A DNA stretch of 64,000 nt from Knoellia locipacati (GCF_007992835.1 NZ_BKBA01000003.1:124001-188000), one strand, 5' to 3'. Shown: positions 51,640-60,867, counted from the stretch's first letter. The notes: generated by a model not told the origin, from the letters alone. Made by a program: numbers and translations.

Positions 51640-53106
51640 GTGAACCCGACCTTCATGCGCAAGGCCGCCGCCATCGCCGCCACAGCGACGTGCGCGCTGG
51701 CAGCCACCGCCATGGCGTCCGCTCCCGCCGGAGCAGCCCCGATCGGATCGACGTCGTTCATCGTCGCCCAGGGCGGCACCGGCACGGACAAGGCCGTCGC
51801 CGCCGTCAAGGCCGCCGGTGGCACCGTGGTGCAGGAGTGGCCGCAGATCGGCATCGTCATCGCGAGCGCGAGCGACGACACCTTCGACGACAAGGCACGC
51901 ACCTCCCCCGGCATCGTCGCCGCGGGCCCCTCGCGCGCGATGCAGGCCTACGAGCCCGCCTCGACGATCGTCCCCGACGGCACGGTCAAGGGTCTCGGCC
52001 CGGGCACGTCCGGTGGTGACGACACCAAGGAGCCGCTCAACGCCAACCAGTGGGACATGCGCCAGATCGGTGCAGACAAGGCCCACCTCAAGACCGACGG
52101 CAACCGCGCCATCACCGTCGGCGTGCTCGACTCCGGCATCGAGGCCGACCACCCCGACCTCGCCGCCAACGTCGACGCCTCGCAGTCGGTCGACTGCACC
52201 GACCGCGGCGTCCCCAACACGAGCCCCGCGAAGTGGCAGCCCACGACGTCCGACCACGGCACCCACGTGGCCGGCACGATCGCCGCGGCCCGCAACGGCA
52301 TCGGCATCGTCGGTGTCGCCCCCAACGTCAAGCTCGCCTCGGTCAAGGTCGTCGAGGACGCCGGCTACATCTACCCGGAGTACGCCATCTGCGGCTTCAT
52401 CTGGGCGGCGGAGAAGGGCATGCAGGTCACGAACAACTCGTACTACATCGACCCGTACGCCCTCTGGTGCAAGTCCAACCTCGACGAGAAGGCCGCGATC
52501 CTCGCCGTCGAGCGGGCGCTGAAGTACTCCGAGAAGAAGAACGTCGTCAACGTCGCGTCCGCCGGCAACTCGGCCTGGGACCTCTCCAAGCCGATCACCG
52601 ACACGGGCAGCCCCAACAACACGCCCGAGCCGCAGCCGCGTGACACCGACCAGCACTGCTACGACATGCCCGTCGAGCTCGGCAACACCGTCGCCGTGTC
52701 GTCGGTCGGCCCGACGGCCGTGAAGTCGTACTACTCCAACTGGGGCCGCAACGTCATCGACGTGACCGCTCCCGGTGGCGACTCGCGCGTCGCCGCGAAC
52801 ACCCCCGACAAGAACGGCCGCATCCTCTCCACCGTCGTCGGTGGCGGCTGGGGCTACAAGCAGGGCACCTCGATGGCGGGCCCGCACGTGGCCGGCGTCG
52901 TCGCCCTGCTGCGTGGCACGGAGATGAAGCTCAACGCCAAGCAGACGGTCAAGACCCTCGAGCGCGAGGCCGACACTCTGGCCTGCCCGGAGTTCTACGA
53001 CGCCAACCGTGACGGCGTGAACGACGCCACGTGCGAGGGCGGCGCGAAGGGCGCCGGCTACTACGGCGCCGGCCTCGTCGACGCCCTGGACGCCGTCACC
53101 CCGTGA
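51640..53106 (+). CDS. Secreted subtilisin-like serine protease (S8)
   Basis: 488 residues. Signal peptide about residues 1-34 (hydrophobic core AAAIAATATCALAATAMA, cut near AGAAP), a ~100-residue propeptide-like domain, then the catalytic domain: Asp in VGVLDSGIEADHPDL, His in SDHGTHVAGTIA and Ser in GTSMAGPHVAGVVALL. The protein ends soon after the catalytic domain, so it should be released as a simple extracellular protease. The GTG at 51640 is chosen because aggagg lies five bases before it and the signal peptide starts there; the frame extends upstream to 51523 without a credible start. Confidence 0.93.
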   Translation: MNPTFMRKAAAIAATATCALAATAMASAPAGAAPIGSTSFIVAQGGTGTDKAVAAVKAAGGTVVQEWPQIGIVIASASDDTFDDKARTSPGIVAAGPSRAMQAYEPASTIVPDGTVKGLGPGTSGGDDTKEPLNANQWDMRQIGADKAHLKTDGNRAITVGVLDSGIEADHPDLAANVDASQSVDCTDRGVPNTSPAKWQPTTSDHGTHVAGTIAAARNGIGIVGVAPNVKLASVKVVEDAGYIYPEYAICGFIWAAEKGMQVTNNSYYIDPYALWCKSNLDEKAAILAVERALKYSEKKNVVNVASAGNSAWDLSKPITDTGSPNNTPEPQPRDTDQHCYDMPVELGNTVAVSSVGPTAVKSYYSNWGRNVIDVTAPGGDSRVAANTPDKNGRILSTVVGGGWGYKQGTSMAGPHVAGVVALLRGTEMKLNAKQTVKTLEREADTLACPEFYDANRDGVNDATCEGGAKGAGYYGAGLVDALDAVTP

Positions 53107-53172
53107 CGCCCGTCCTGAGCAGGTGACCGGCGGCTGAGCCGCTGCTGAGCCGCTGCTGACCCACCGCCGGAC

Positions 53173-53214
53173 CACGAGGCCCGTGCCCCCTCCCTGGGGG
53201 ACACGGGCCTCGTG
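53173..53214. terminator. Hairpin terminator between subtilase and folD
   Basis: Thirteen-base arms cacgaggcccgtg (53173-53185) and cacgggcctcgtg (53202-53214), extended inward by a CCCC/GGGG pairing. Lies between the convergent subtilase and folD genes. Confidence 0.8.
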
Positions 53215-53238
53215 CGTGCTGCGGTGGGTGCGGCGGGC

Positions 53239-53274
53239 AGGGCTGCGGCTCAGCGCAGGGCTGCGGCTCAGCGC
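53239..53274. repeat. 18-base tandem duplication at the folD stop
   Basis: The unit agggctgcggctcagcgc occurs twice without gap (53239-53256, 53257-53274). The folD stop codon lies in the second unit, so the copy in the first provides an in-frame second stop six codons later. Confidence 0.8.
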
Positions 53275-54131
53275 AGGCCGGCCTGCTTCTCGGCGATCTC
53301 GACGACGTTGGTGAGGAGCATCGCGCGCGTCATCGGTCCGACACCGCCCGGGTTCGGGCTGACCCAGCCGGCGACCTCGGCGACGTCGGCGGCCACGTCG
53401 CCGGCGATGACCGACTTGCCGTCCTCGACGACCCGGCTGACGCCGACGTCGAGCACGGCGGCGCCCGGCTTGACCATCGAGCCGGTAATGAGACCGGGGA
53501 CACCTGCCGCCGCGACGACGATGTCGGCGCGGCGCACCTCGGCAGCGAGGTCGACCGTGCCGGTGTGGCACTGGACGACGGTCGCGTTCTCCGAGCGTCG
53601 GGTGAGGATGAGCGAGAGCGGGCGGCCGACGGTGATGCCGCGACCGACGACGACGACGCGGGCGCCGGCGATCGGCACGTCGTAGCGGCGCAGGAGCTCG
53701 ACCACGCCGACGGGTGTGCACGGCAGGGGGGCCTCCTGTCCGAGGACGAGCCAGCCGAGGTTGGTCGGGTGGAGGCCGTCGACGTCCTTGGCCGGGTCGA
53801 CCTCGGCGAGGATGCGGTTCTCGTCGAGCCCGGTGGGCTGCTGGACGAGGAAGCCGGTGCAGGCGGGGTCGGCGTTGAGCTCGCGCACGACGGCGAGCAC
53901 GTCGTCGAGCGAGGACGACGCGGGCAGGTCGCGCCGGATGCTCGACAGCCCGATGTCGGCGCAGTCCTTGTGCTTGGCGCCGACGTACCAGGTGCTGCCC
54001 GGGTCGTCACCGACGAGCACGGTGCCGAGCCCCGGCGTGATGCCGCGCTCCGCGAGGACGGCCACGCGGCCGCGCAGCTCCTCCTTGATGGTCGCGAGGA
54101 TCGCCTTGCCGTCGAGTATCTGAGCCGTCAC
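53268..54131 (-). CDS. folD: Methylenetetrahydrofolate dehydrogenase/cyclohydrolase
   Basis: 287 residues, the bifunctional FolD of one-carbon metabolism, converting 5,10-methylene-THF to 10-formyl-THF. Signatures: [20 protein letters not shown] (catalytic Lys), [22 protein letters not shown], and [17 protein letters not shown]. The GTG at 54131 has gggagga eight bases ahead. The frame is open far upstream but only through repeats and the next gene. It is convergent with the subtilase gene and preceded by a nested palindromic element. Confidence 0.94.
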   Translation of the reverse strand: MTAQILDGKAILATIKEELRGRVAVLAERGITPGLGTVLVGDDPGSTWYVGAKHKDCADIGLSSIRRDLPASSSLDDVLAVVRELNADPACTGFLVQQPTGLDENRILAEVDPAKDVDGLHPTNLGWLVLGQEAPLPCTPVGVVELLRRYDVPIAGARVVVVGRGITVGRPLSLILTRRSENATVVQCHTGTVDLAAEVRRADIVVAAAGVPGLITGSMVKPGAAVLDVGVSRVVEDGKSVIAGDVAADVAEVAGWVSPNPGGVGPMTRAMLLTNVVEIAEKQAGLR

Positions 54132-54195
54132 GACGGCAATCCTCCCAGAGCCACGCCCCCGGGCGGGCGGCGCCACCCACCACCTCGCCGGAGGA

Positions 54196-54327
54196 GTGTC
54201 TTTGCTCCACCCCACAATGCAAAGACACCCCCATTCGCTCCGGTGCCTGACGCAACGGGCCTTCGCGTCACGAGGCGAAGCAGATGGGGGTGTCTTTGCG
54301 TCACCGGGGGGAGCAAAGACACCCCCC
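54196..54327. repeat. Nested palindromic element with four alternating GTGTCTTTGC units
   Basis: The decamer GTGTCTTTGC occurs as plus (54196), minus (54219), plus (54290) and minus (54313). Adjacent pairs form hairpins 54196-54228 and 54286-54327 (14-base arms), and the middle pair forms a 16-base perfect inverted repeat (54219-54234 with 54284-54299). It fills the gap between the folD start and the allG stop, both on the minus strand. No open frame lies inside it. Confidence 0.85.
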
Positions 54328-54337
54328 GGGACGGAGG

Positions 54338-55777
54338 TCAGGCGAGTGGGACCGCCCGGCCCAGCGCGGCCAGCGCCGCCGGGAAGCACTCGGTGGGCGG
54401 GTTGACGAGCCCGGCGCCGACCTGGCCCGTGCCCGCGACCCGACCGGCCATGCCGGTGTTGATCTGCGGCAGGATCCCGGTCCGCACGACGGAGACGACG
54501 TCGATGCCCGTGGGCGTGCCCCGGAAGTCGAGGATCGGCACCTGGAACATCGGGTGCTCGCCGAGCGTGATCTCGTACATCGTCTGGGTCGCCCGCAGCG
54601 CGAACGGCACGTCGCCACCGACGAACTTGACGATCGCCGGGGCCGCCGCCATCGCGAACCCACCGATGCCCGCCGTCTCGGTGATCGCCGAGTCGCCGAT
54701 GTCGGGGTTCGCGTCGTCGGGTCCGTAGTCGCCGAGGAAGAGTCCCTGCGGCGTGTTGGCCGGACCGGTGAACCACTCGTCGCCGGTGCCCGAGACCCGG
54801 ATCCCGAAGTCGGTGCCGTTGCGCGCCATGGTCGTCACGAGCGAGGAGCCCGGGACGCCGTGCGCCGCCATCGTCGCGAGCTTGCAGGCCGGCATACCGA
54901 GGTTGAGGAAGAAGTGCTCGTTGGCACCCGAGAAGCGCACCGCCTCGGCGATGTCGTTCGACGACGCGTCGGCCGTGATCATCCCCGGGAGCAGCTCGCG
55001 CAGAAGCATGAGCGAGCCGGCGCGGTTGCGGTTGTGGCCCTCGTCGCCCATCTGGAGCATCTGCGCGAGGATCGACTTGATGTCGAACGGACCCGTCGCC
55101 CGCACCGACTGCTGGAGGATGGGGCCGAGGACGTCGGTCATCCAGTGCAGGCGGTCGACGACCTCGGGCCCGTAGGCGCCGTAGCGCAGCACCTTGCCCA
55201 GACCCTCGTTGAGCGAGCACCAGGACCACGCGTCGTGGACCTCGTCGCGCAGGCCGTACATCCACATCGACGGCGACACGACACCGGCCATCGGGCCGAC
55301 GGCGTCGCGGTGGTGGCACGGCTCGAAGGTGAACTCGCCGGCAGCGAGCTTCTTCTCGGCCTCCTCGGCGTTGTCGGCCAGGCCCTCGAAGAGGACGGCG
55401 CCGATGAACGCACCCCTCAGTGGACCCGAGGCCCGCTCCCAGTCGATGGGCGGTCCCGCGTGCAGGAACGTGCCGCGCTCGAGCCCGAGCGCGTCCTTGG
55501 CCTGCTTGACGTCGCAGAGCTCGGCGGTCGAGGCGATGAGACGCGCGTATGCCGTCGCGTTGGCTTCCGCTCGACGCGCGTCGGCCATGACGCGGGCGAG
55601 GTCGGCCTCGGTCCCGGGCATCGGCGGCTGCCAGTCGGCCTCGGCGACGGTCACGGCCTGGCCGCGCAGCGCGTCGGCGAAGAGCCCGACACCGGCGGTG
55701 GCGACGGCCGGCGACTCGACGGACAGCAGACCGCGCAGCGGGGAGCCGGTGGAGGTGGCGGTGGTGGGCGACGTCAT
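54338..55777 (-). CDS. allG: DUF1116 protein, AllG subunit of oxamate carbamoyltransferase
   Basis: 479 residues of the YlbE/DUF1116 family. Recognisable blocks are [40 protein letters not shown] and [19 protein letters not shown]. In E. coli, AllF (FdrA), AllG (YlbE) and AllH (YlbF) together form the oxamate carbamoyltransferase that yields carbamoyl phosphate and oxamate at the end of allantoin breakdown; all three families are encoded side by side here. The ATG overlaps the fdrA stop (ATGA). It is the last gene of the operon. Confidence 0.85.
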   Translation of the reverse strand: MTSPTTATSTGSPLRGLLSVESPAVATAGVGLFADALRGQAVTVAEADWQPPMPGTEADLARVMADARRAEANATAYARLIASTAELCDVKQAKDALGLERGTFLHAGPPIDWERASGPLRGAFIGAVLFEGLADNAEEAEKKLAAGEFTFEPCHHRDAVGPMAGVVSPSMWMYGLRDEVHDAWSWCSLNEGLGKVLRYGAYGPEVVDRLHWMTDVLGPILQQSVRATGPFDIKSILAQMLQMGDEGHNRNRAGSLMLLRELLPGMITADASSNDIAEAVRFSGANEHFFLNLGMPACKLATMAAHGVPGSSLVTTMARNGTDFGIRVSGTGDEWFTGPANTPQGLFLGDYGPDDANPDIGDSAITETAGIGGFAMAAAPAIVKFVGGDVPFALRATQTMYEITLGEHPMFQVPILDFRGTPTGIDVVSVVRTGILPQINTGMAGRVAGTGQVGAGLVNPPTECFPAALAALGRAVPLA

Positions 55778-57270
55778 CGTGTGCTCCCGAGGAAGGACAG
55801 GGCGTGCCGGGTGGCATCGCGGTTGGACAGGAAGACGGAGGCACCGGCGGCAGCGAGGGTTTCGCCGGTGCGGGTGAGGCCCTGCGGGTCGGACTCGGTG
55901 CCGGTGACCGAGACGACGACGGGGAGCTCACGGCCCTGCGCACGGGCCGACTCCTTGGCGGCTCGGATCGCGTCGGCGAGCTCGCCGGCGGGGTCCTGGT
56001 GCGCACCGAAGCCGAGCACGAGGTCGAGCAGCAGGACGCCGCACGTCGGGTCGGCGGCCTCGGCCGCGATCCGCTCCATCCGCAGCGTCGGGTCGATCAT
56101 CGGGTGCGCCCGGCCCTGGGTCAGTCCGTCGTCGCCGAAGTCGATGACGAGGTGACCGTCGTCCCTCATGTCCGAGCCGAGCGCGAGGTCGTCGCGCAGC
56201 GGGATGTTGGACCGGATGTCGCCGAGCGCATCGGCGGCGAGCAACATCGCGTCGTCGGCGAGGGTGCCACCACAGAAGAGCCCGCGCAGGCTGCCGGCGA
56301 CCGACCCCGCCTCGGGGTCGCCCTCCGCCACCCAGCTCGGCCACTCCGGCACGTCGCGACCCTCGGCCCGCAGCACCGCCTCGACGGCGGAGGTGAGGTC
56401 GGGACGACCCGACCCGAGCGTGGCCCAGCGGACCGGGACGCCCAGCCCGGCGGCATACGTCTCGAGGTCGGCGAGGACCTCCTCGTCCGGCGGCTTGGAG
56501 ACGACGACGATCGAGGTCGTGCCCTCGTCGGCGGCGAGCGCCGCCAGCGCCTGGCGGGTGGAGCGGGCGCCGACCGCGGTCTTGAGGTCGCGGCCACCGA
56601 CGCCGAGACAGTGCGAGATGCCCACGCCGGCGGCGTCGAGCAGGCACATGATCTGCTGCGCGCCGGTGCCCGACGCGGCGACCATGCCGACCGGTCCGGC
56701 GCCCACGACGTTGGCGAAGCCGAGTGCCACTCCCCCGACGACGGCGGTGCCGCAGTCCGGGCCCATGACGAGGACGTCGGCGGCGGCCGCGGCGTCCTTG
56801 AGCATGACCTCGTCCTCGACGGAGACGTTGTCCGAGAACAGCATCACGGACGCCCCGGCGCCGATGGCGTCGAGCGCCTCGGTCGCGGCGTAGCGGCCGG
56901 GCACGGAGATGAGCGCGATGTCGGCCCCACCGGCGCGGACGGCCGCGGCGGTCGTGCGCGGGGGCGGCGGGTCACCGAAGCCACCGCTGGGGGTGGTCGA
57001 CTTCGCGGAGAGGGCGGCCTCGGCGGCGGCGATGCCGGCGGCCACGCCATCCTCGTCGGCGGCGCGGACGGCGACGACGAGGTCGTTGGCGCCGGCGCCC
57101 TCGGGGACGTCGAAGCCCATGCCGCTCAGCACCTCGACGTTGAGCTCGGTGGCCATGGCGACCTGGGCGGCTTCGACGCCGTCGACGTCGGCGACGGTCC
57201 GTGACACCTGGAGCAGGGTCACGGAGTCGTGGTAGGCGCCTCGGCGCACATCGACGTGGGTGATGCTCAC
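55774..57270 (-). CDS. fdrA: FdrA / AllF acyl-CoA synthetase-like subunit
   Basis: 498 residues with the succinyl-CoA-synthetase-like fold of Fdr[25 protein letters not shown], then [30 protein letters not shown], and the C-terminal [21 protein letters not shown]. It is the large subunit of the three-part oxamate carbamoyltransferase. The GTG at 57270 overlaps the allH stop (GTGA) and the 3' end overlaps allG, so the three are coupled in equal amounts. A carbamate kinase, which usually uses the carbamoyl phosphate, is not seen in the window. Confidence 0.88.
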   Translation of the reverse strand: MSITHVDVRRGAYHDSVTLLQVSRTVADVDGVEAAQVAMATELNVEVLSGMGFDVPEGAGANDLVVAVRAADEDGVAAGIAAAEAALSAKSTTPSGGFGDPPPPRTTAAAVRAGGADIALISVPGRYAATEALDAIGAGASVMLFSDNVSVEDEVMLKDAAAAADVLVMGPDCGTAVVGGVALGFANVVGAGPVGMVAASGTGAQQIMCLLDAAGVGISHCLGVGGRDLKTAVGARSTRQALAALAADEGTTSIVVVSKPPDEEVLADLETYAAGLGVPVRWATLGSGRPDLTSAVEAVLRAEGRDVPEWPSWVAEGDPEAGSVAGSLRGLFCGGTLADDAMLLAADALGDIRSNIPLRDDLALGSDMRDDGHLVIDFGDDGLTQGRAHPMIDPTLRMERIAAEAADPTCGVLLLDLVLGFGAHQDPAGELADAIRAAKESARAQGRELPVVVSVTGTESDPQGLTRTGETLAAAGASVFLSNRDATRHALSFLGSTR

Positions 57271-57962
57271 GACGGGATTCCTTCCGGCAGAGGGCTGTTG
57301 ACGTGGTTCAGGGCGAGGTCGACTCCGGCGAGGAGTGCCTCGCCGGAGGTGTGTCCGATGGCGAGGACACGCTCGCGGGTGGGGGTGAGGTCGGCGACGC
57401 CGGCCACCGCGTCGGTGACGTGGTCGACGACGCAGGACACGGCATACCCGGCCCTGGCAGCGACGAGGAGTGACGCCGACAGGCTCGTGGTGCGCTCGAG
57501 CGGGAGGGCCTCCGGCAGCGCGAGACCGAGGGCGCGAGCGGCGAGGAGCGCCCCGCAGAGGACGTCGTCGGCGCGCGGGGTGAGTCCCTCGCCGCGACCG
57601 ACCTCGGCGAGCAGCGGGGCCCAGTCGAAGCCGTCCGCTCGCGCGGCGCCGCTCGTGACCTGTCGGGGCCGCCACGACCGCACGACGCGTATGCCGTGGC
57701 TCGGCAGCGAGACGACGTAGCCACCCACGGTCACGACGTCTCCGGCGCGCACGCCCCAGTCGCGCGGACCGGGGGTCGGCAGGCGGATCGCCGTCGGCAG
57801 GATGAGCGCGTCGCTCGTGACCACGGGCAGGACCGACGCGTGGTCGGGCAGCCCGAGGTAGAGCGCGGTCGGGAAGGCCGCGAGCACGACGGCGGGACGG
57901 CGTGCACCCGTGACGAGACCCTGCGTGAGCGGTGAGGCCGCGGCCGGGATTCTGGGATGCAC
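57267..57962 (-). CDS. allH: DUF2877 protein, AllH subunit of oxamate carbamoyltransferase
   Basis: 231 residues with the DUF2877 signature GEGLTPRADDVLCGALLAAR near residues 126-145, as in YlbF/AllH; the canonical GDD is RADD here. It heads the allH-fdrA-allG operon. The GTG at 57962 lies seven bases after TAGCGT on the minus strand (57970-57975), so the operon message is predicted to be leaderless. It is divergent from a PucR-type regulator across only 36 bases. Confidence 0.83.
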   Translation of the reverse strand: MHPRIPAAASPLTQGLVTGARRPAVVLAAFPTALYLGLPDHASVLPVVTSDALILPTAIRLPTPGPRDWGVRAGDVVTVGGYVVSLPSHGIRVVRSWRPRQVTSGAARADGFDWAPLLAEVGRGEGLTPRADDVLCGALLAARALGLALPEALPLERTTSLSASLLVAARAGYAVSCVVDHVTDAVAGVADLTPTRERVLAIGHTSGEALLAGVDLALNHVNSPLPEGIPS

Positions 57963-57969
57963 CCTGATG

Positions 57970-57992
57970 ACGCTAGTCAGCCGGGCTACTCT
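57970..57992. promoter_or_regulatory. Overlapping divergent leaderless promoters, allH operon and pucR
   Basis: Minus strand: TAGCGT (57970-57975), seven bases before the allH GTG. Plus strand: TACTCT (57987-57992), six bases before the regulator ATG at 57999. The two -10 boxes are only 11 bases apart, so polymerase can probably occupy one promoter at a time; no good -35 is visible for either. Confidence 0.6.
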
Positions 57993-57998
57993 GGCCGG

Positions 57999-59369
57999 AT
58001 GGTAAAAGTTGCCAACGATCCGGCGTCTCAGGCCCAGCAGTTGCCATCGGACGGCCCGGGCACCGTCGAGGACGCCACGACCGTGGAGTCGCTGCGACGC
58101 GTCGTCGACCACCAGGCCGAGCTGCTGCGCCGCGAGGACGAGGTCAACCGGATCCTCGTGCAGACCGTGCTGCGCGGAGGCTCGCTGGGCGATCTCTGCG
58201 AGGCGCTGGTCGAGCTCTTCACCGGGGTCGCGCTCGTCCTGACGACCGACGGCCGGGTCATGACGACGGCGGGCTCCGAGGAGGACGTCGCCGAGGTGCT
58301 GGCGCTCGACTGCTTCGACCGCACCGGCCGGCTCATCGTCGAGGACGAGCCGGTCGGCGAGCGCGAGCCCGGTGGGGTGAAGTCCGAGCGGACCCTGGTG
58401 CGGATCGTGGCCGGGACCTCGGACCACGGGCTGCTCGCGGTGTTCACTCCCGGGCGGACCCTGACGACGACCGACGTGCACGGGCTCGAGCGGGCGGCCA
58501 CCGTCGCCGCGCTCGCCATCACCAAGGAGCAGGCGGTCTCGGCCGTCGAGGGCAAGTACCGCGCGGAGTTCCTGCGCGACACCCTCGTCGGGCGCGGGGG
58601 CGGACCCGCGGAGGCGGTCGCCCACGCCGCCTCGCTCGGCTGGGACCTCGACCGGCGGATGGTCGTCGTCGTCGCCGAGACCGACGAGGACGACTCCCAC
58701 ACCTCGCGGGCCAGTGACGAGGTCCGCTCGCTCCAGGAGCGGTTCGTGCGGGCCTGGGTGCAGGCGGTGCGGACCCGCGAGCCCAAGGCCCCGGTGGCCG
58801 GGTTCTCGCAGGAGGTCGTCGCACTGCTCCCCGCACCCTGCGGTGGCGAGGGCGAGCAGGAGACGGTGATGCGCTCGGTCGGCGAGATCATCAAGGTCGT
58901 CAGCGGTGACGGTGGTGGCGGGCGTCGGTCGTTCTCGACCGGTGTGTCGCGCCCCCTGGAGTCGGTGGCCGACATCCCGCGCGCGTACTCCGAGGCGCTG
59001 CGTGCCGTCGCCGTCGGACGGCAGATGCAGGGCGAGGCCGCGGTGATGCACTTCGACGCCCTGGGGATCTATCGGCTGCTGTCGCTCATCCCCGACTCGG
59101 CCGACCTGCGGGCCTTCGTCGACGAGGCGCTCGGTGAGCTGGCCACGGACGACCAGTCGTCCTACGCCGACCTGCGCCAGACGCTCCAGGTGCTCCTCGA
59201 CACCAACCTCAACGTCGCCGAGACCGCGCGCATCCTCTTCTTCCACTACAACACGCTGCGCTACCGGATCGCCAAGCTCGAGCAGATGCTCGGCCCGTTC
59301 ACGACCGACCCGCAGCTCCGGTTGACCCTCGCGCTGGCACTGCGGATCCGTCAGATGCGCGGCGTCTGA
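57999..59369 (+). CDS. PucR-family (CdaR-like) transcriptional regulator
   Basis: 456 residues: a sensor-like N-terminal half, a central GGDEF-related CdaR region, and the C-terminal PucR helix-turn-helix LQVLLDTNLNVAETARILFFHYNTLRYRIAKLE (about 400-432). PucR proteins control purine catabolic genes, often as activators sensing an intermediate such as allantoin. Position opposite the oxamate carbamoyltransferase operon makes that operon the probable target. The ATG at 57999 follows TACTCT by six bases. A large palindromic element lies right after the stop. Confidence 0.88.
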   Translation: MVKVANDPASQAQQLPSDGPGTVEDATTVESLRRVVDHQAELLRREDEVNRILVQTVLRGGSLGDLCEALVELFTGVALVLTTDGRVMTTAGSEEDVAEVLALDCFDRTGRLIVEDEPVGEREPGGVKSERTLVRIVAGTSDHGLLAVFTPGRTLTTTDVHGLERAATVAALAITKEQAVSAVEGKYRAEFLRDTLVGRGGGPAEAVAHAASLGWDLDRRMVVVVAETDEDDSHTSRASDEVRSLQERFVRAWVQAVRTREPKAPVAGFSQEVVALLPAPCGGEGEQETVMRSVGEIIKVVSGDGGGGRRSFSTGVSRPLESVADIPRAYSEALRAVAVGRQMQGEAAVMHFDALGIYRLLSLIPDSADLRAFVDEALGELATDDQSSYADLRQTLQVLLDTNLNVAETARILFFHYNTLRYRIAKLEQMLGPFTTDPQLRLTLALALRIRQMRGV

Positions 59370-59375
59370 CGCAAC

Positions 59376-59461
59376 CCCCCTCAGCGACTTATTGCCCGAA
59401 TGGGACGTATGTCGCGGCCTTTGCGGCCGCGGAATCTCCCCTTCGGGCAATAAGTCGGGGG
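59376..59461. repeat. Nested palindromic element
   Basis: Outer 16-base perfect arms CGACTTATTGCCCGAA (59385-59400) and the mirror (59442-59457), framed by C5 and G5 runs, enclose a second hairpin cgcggcc...ggccgcg (about 59413-59431). It sits between the convergent pucR-type and DUF1479 genes and could terminate both. The remaining ~120 bases to the DUF1479 stop hold no open gene; they contain two copies of cgtgacgagggg-like sequence in opposite orientation (about 59498-59533), another weak hairpin. Confidence 0.8.
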
Positions 59462-59580
59462 TGACCGGGGGCGAGAACGGGTCACCGGCGCAGGACGTGA
59501 CGAGGGGCGCAGCCATGCTGCGCCCCTCGTCACGTTGTGCGCCGCTCGTGCGGTCGGCCGGTCGGCCGGTCGGCAGGTGG

Positions 59581-60867
59581 TCAGTCGGTCATGCCGAGGC
59601 CGCGGCGACCGATCTCGTTGAGCTGCTCGGGCTGGAAGCGCCCCTCCCAGTCGCGCTCGTAGTGCTCCTCGGGGAAGTCGCTCGGGCTGGAACCGGTGAG
59701 GAACGCCTCTCGCACGGACCCGGCATACGCCTCGTTGCGGGGGCACCACGGCGCGGCCGGGATGTACATGACGTTGCCCCAGCCCACTTGGTCCTCGACC
59801 TCCGCCACGGAGTGGATGAGGTCGCAGTGCCACCACACGGTGTCGCCGGCCTGCACGTCCGGGATGCCCGAGACAGCCTCCATGAGCAGCGGGTGCCACT
59901 TCCACGAGATCGGGAAGGTCTGGTTGTGCGCGATCCCGCAGAGCTCGTCGTCGGCGACGTCGTCGAGCAGCGGACGGAGCATGAGGTAGGCCATCGCCTC
60001 GGGGATCGGCACCGTGTGCAGGACGCCCTGGTCGTGGCCCATATCGGACAGGGCCGTCCACCCCTGGAAGGTGCGGAACGCCGAGCACATCGTCGACGCC
60101 GGGTAGTTCACCGCGTCGGTGCGGTGCGCCGCGTCCCACGGGTCGTAGCTCTCGACGTCGCCCGAGAAGAGGTGGCGGAAGACCTCCTGGTAGCCCTGCG
60201 TCATGTAGAGGTCGATGCTGCCGGTGTCGAGGTGCGTGCCGAGCCCCGCGGAGTCGGTGCCCGGCGGGCGGCGCCGGATGCGGTCCGGGTAGAGCGAGTC
60301 GCGGTTCGGGTCGAACCACTGGCGGCCCTGCGACTCGTGGGTCCACTGGCTGTTGAGGAAGCCCTGCACCGCCGCCATCCTCGGGCTCTGGCGCGCCTCC
60401 ATCTGCGGCTGCGACCAGTAGATCGGGTAGATCTCGGGTGCGCTCTCGACGCTGGCGAAGAAGTCGTCGGCGGGCCCGGTGTACTTCTCGAAGAACTCGT
60501 TGCGCGTCGTGTAGTCGACGATGTCACGGTCCCACTGGAGCGCCTGCTCGTGCGGGAAGGTGCCGCGGACGACGGCGCAGCCGCGCTCCTTGACCTTGGC
60601 CACGAGCTCGGCCGGCACGGTCCCGGCCTCGATGTCGGCGAAGTCGATGACGGGCCAGACCTGCTCGCCGGCCTCGCGCTCGGCCTTGATCGCCTCGACG
60701 CGCCGGGCGATGCGGGCCTCGAGCTCGGCGAAGAGCTCCTCGACGGTGCGGCCGCTCTGCGCGATGCGCGCCTTGAGCGCCCGCTTGATCTCGACGGTCG
60801 CGCCGGTGACGTCCTCCGGCTTGGTCTCCCAGTGCGGCAGGGGATGGGCCTCGACGTTCGCGGTCAT
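59581..60867 (-). CDS. DUF1479 (YbiU-like) Fe(II)/2-oxoglutarate oxygenase-fold protein
   Basis: 428 residues, the size of E. coli YbiU. The metal-binding HxD lies in GTHLDTGSIDLY and a distal His in WWHCDLIHSVAEVED, on the double-stranded beta-helix typical of phytanoyl-CoA-type dioxygenases. YbiU is structurally known but has no established substrate. The ATG at 60867 has gagggag upstream. It is divergent from a ROK regulator across 120 bases containing two matching operators, and lies between purine-catabolism genes and a uracil/xanthine permease, which hints at a nucleobase-related substrate but does not show it. Confidence 0.85.
   Translation of the reverse strand: MTANVEAHPLPHWETKPEDVTGATVEIKRALKARIAQSGRTVEELFAELEARIARRVEAIKAEREAGEQVWPVIDFADIEAGTVPAELVAKVKERGCAVVRGTFPHEQALQWDRDIVDYTTRNEFFEKYTGPADDFFASVESAPEIYPIYWSQPQMEARQSPRMAAVQGFLNSQWTHESQGRQWFDPNRDSLYPDRIRRRPPGTDSAGLGTHLDTGSIDLYMTQGYQEVFRHLFSGDVESYDPWDAAHRTDAVNYPASTMCSAFRTFQGWTALSDMGHDQGVLHTVPIPEAMAYLMLRPLLDDVADDELCGIAHNQTFPISWKWHPLLMEAVSGIPDVQAGDTVWWHCDLIHSVAEVEDQVGWGNVMYIPAAPWCPRNEAYAGSVREAFLTGSSPSDFPEEHYERDWEGRFQPEQLNEIGRRGLGMTD

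Noticed and set aside
50983-53721. Long minus-strand open frame opposite the ATP-grasp and subtilase genes
   Set aside because: Shadow of the subtilase catalytic domain; low-complexity Arg/Gly/His sequence and no start or ribosome site.
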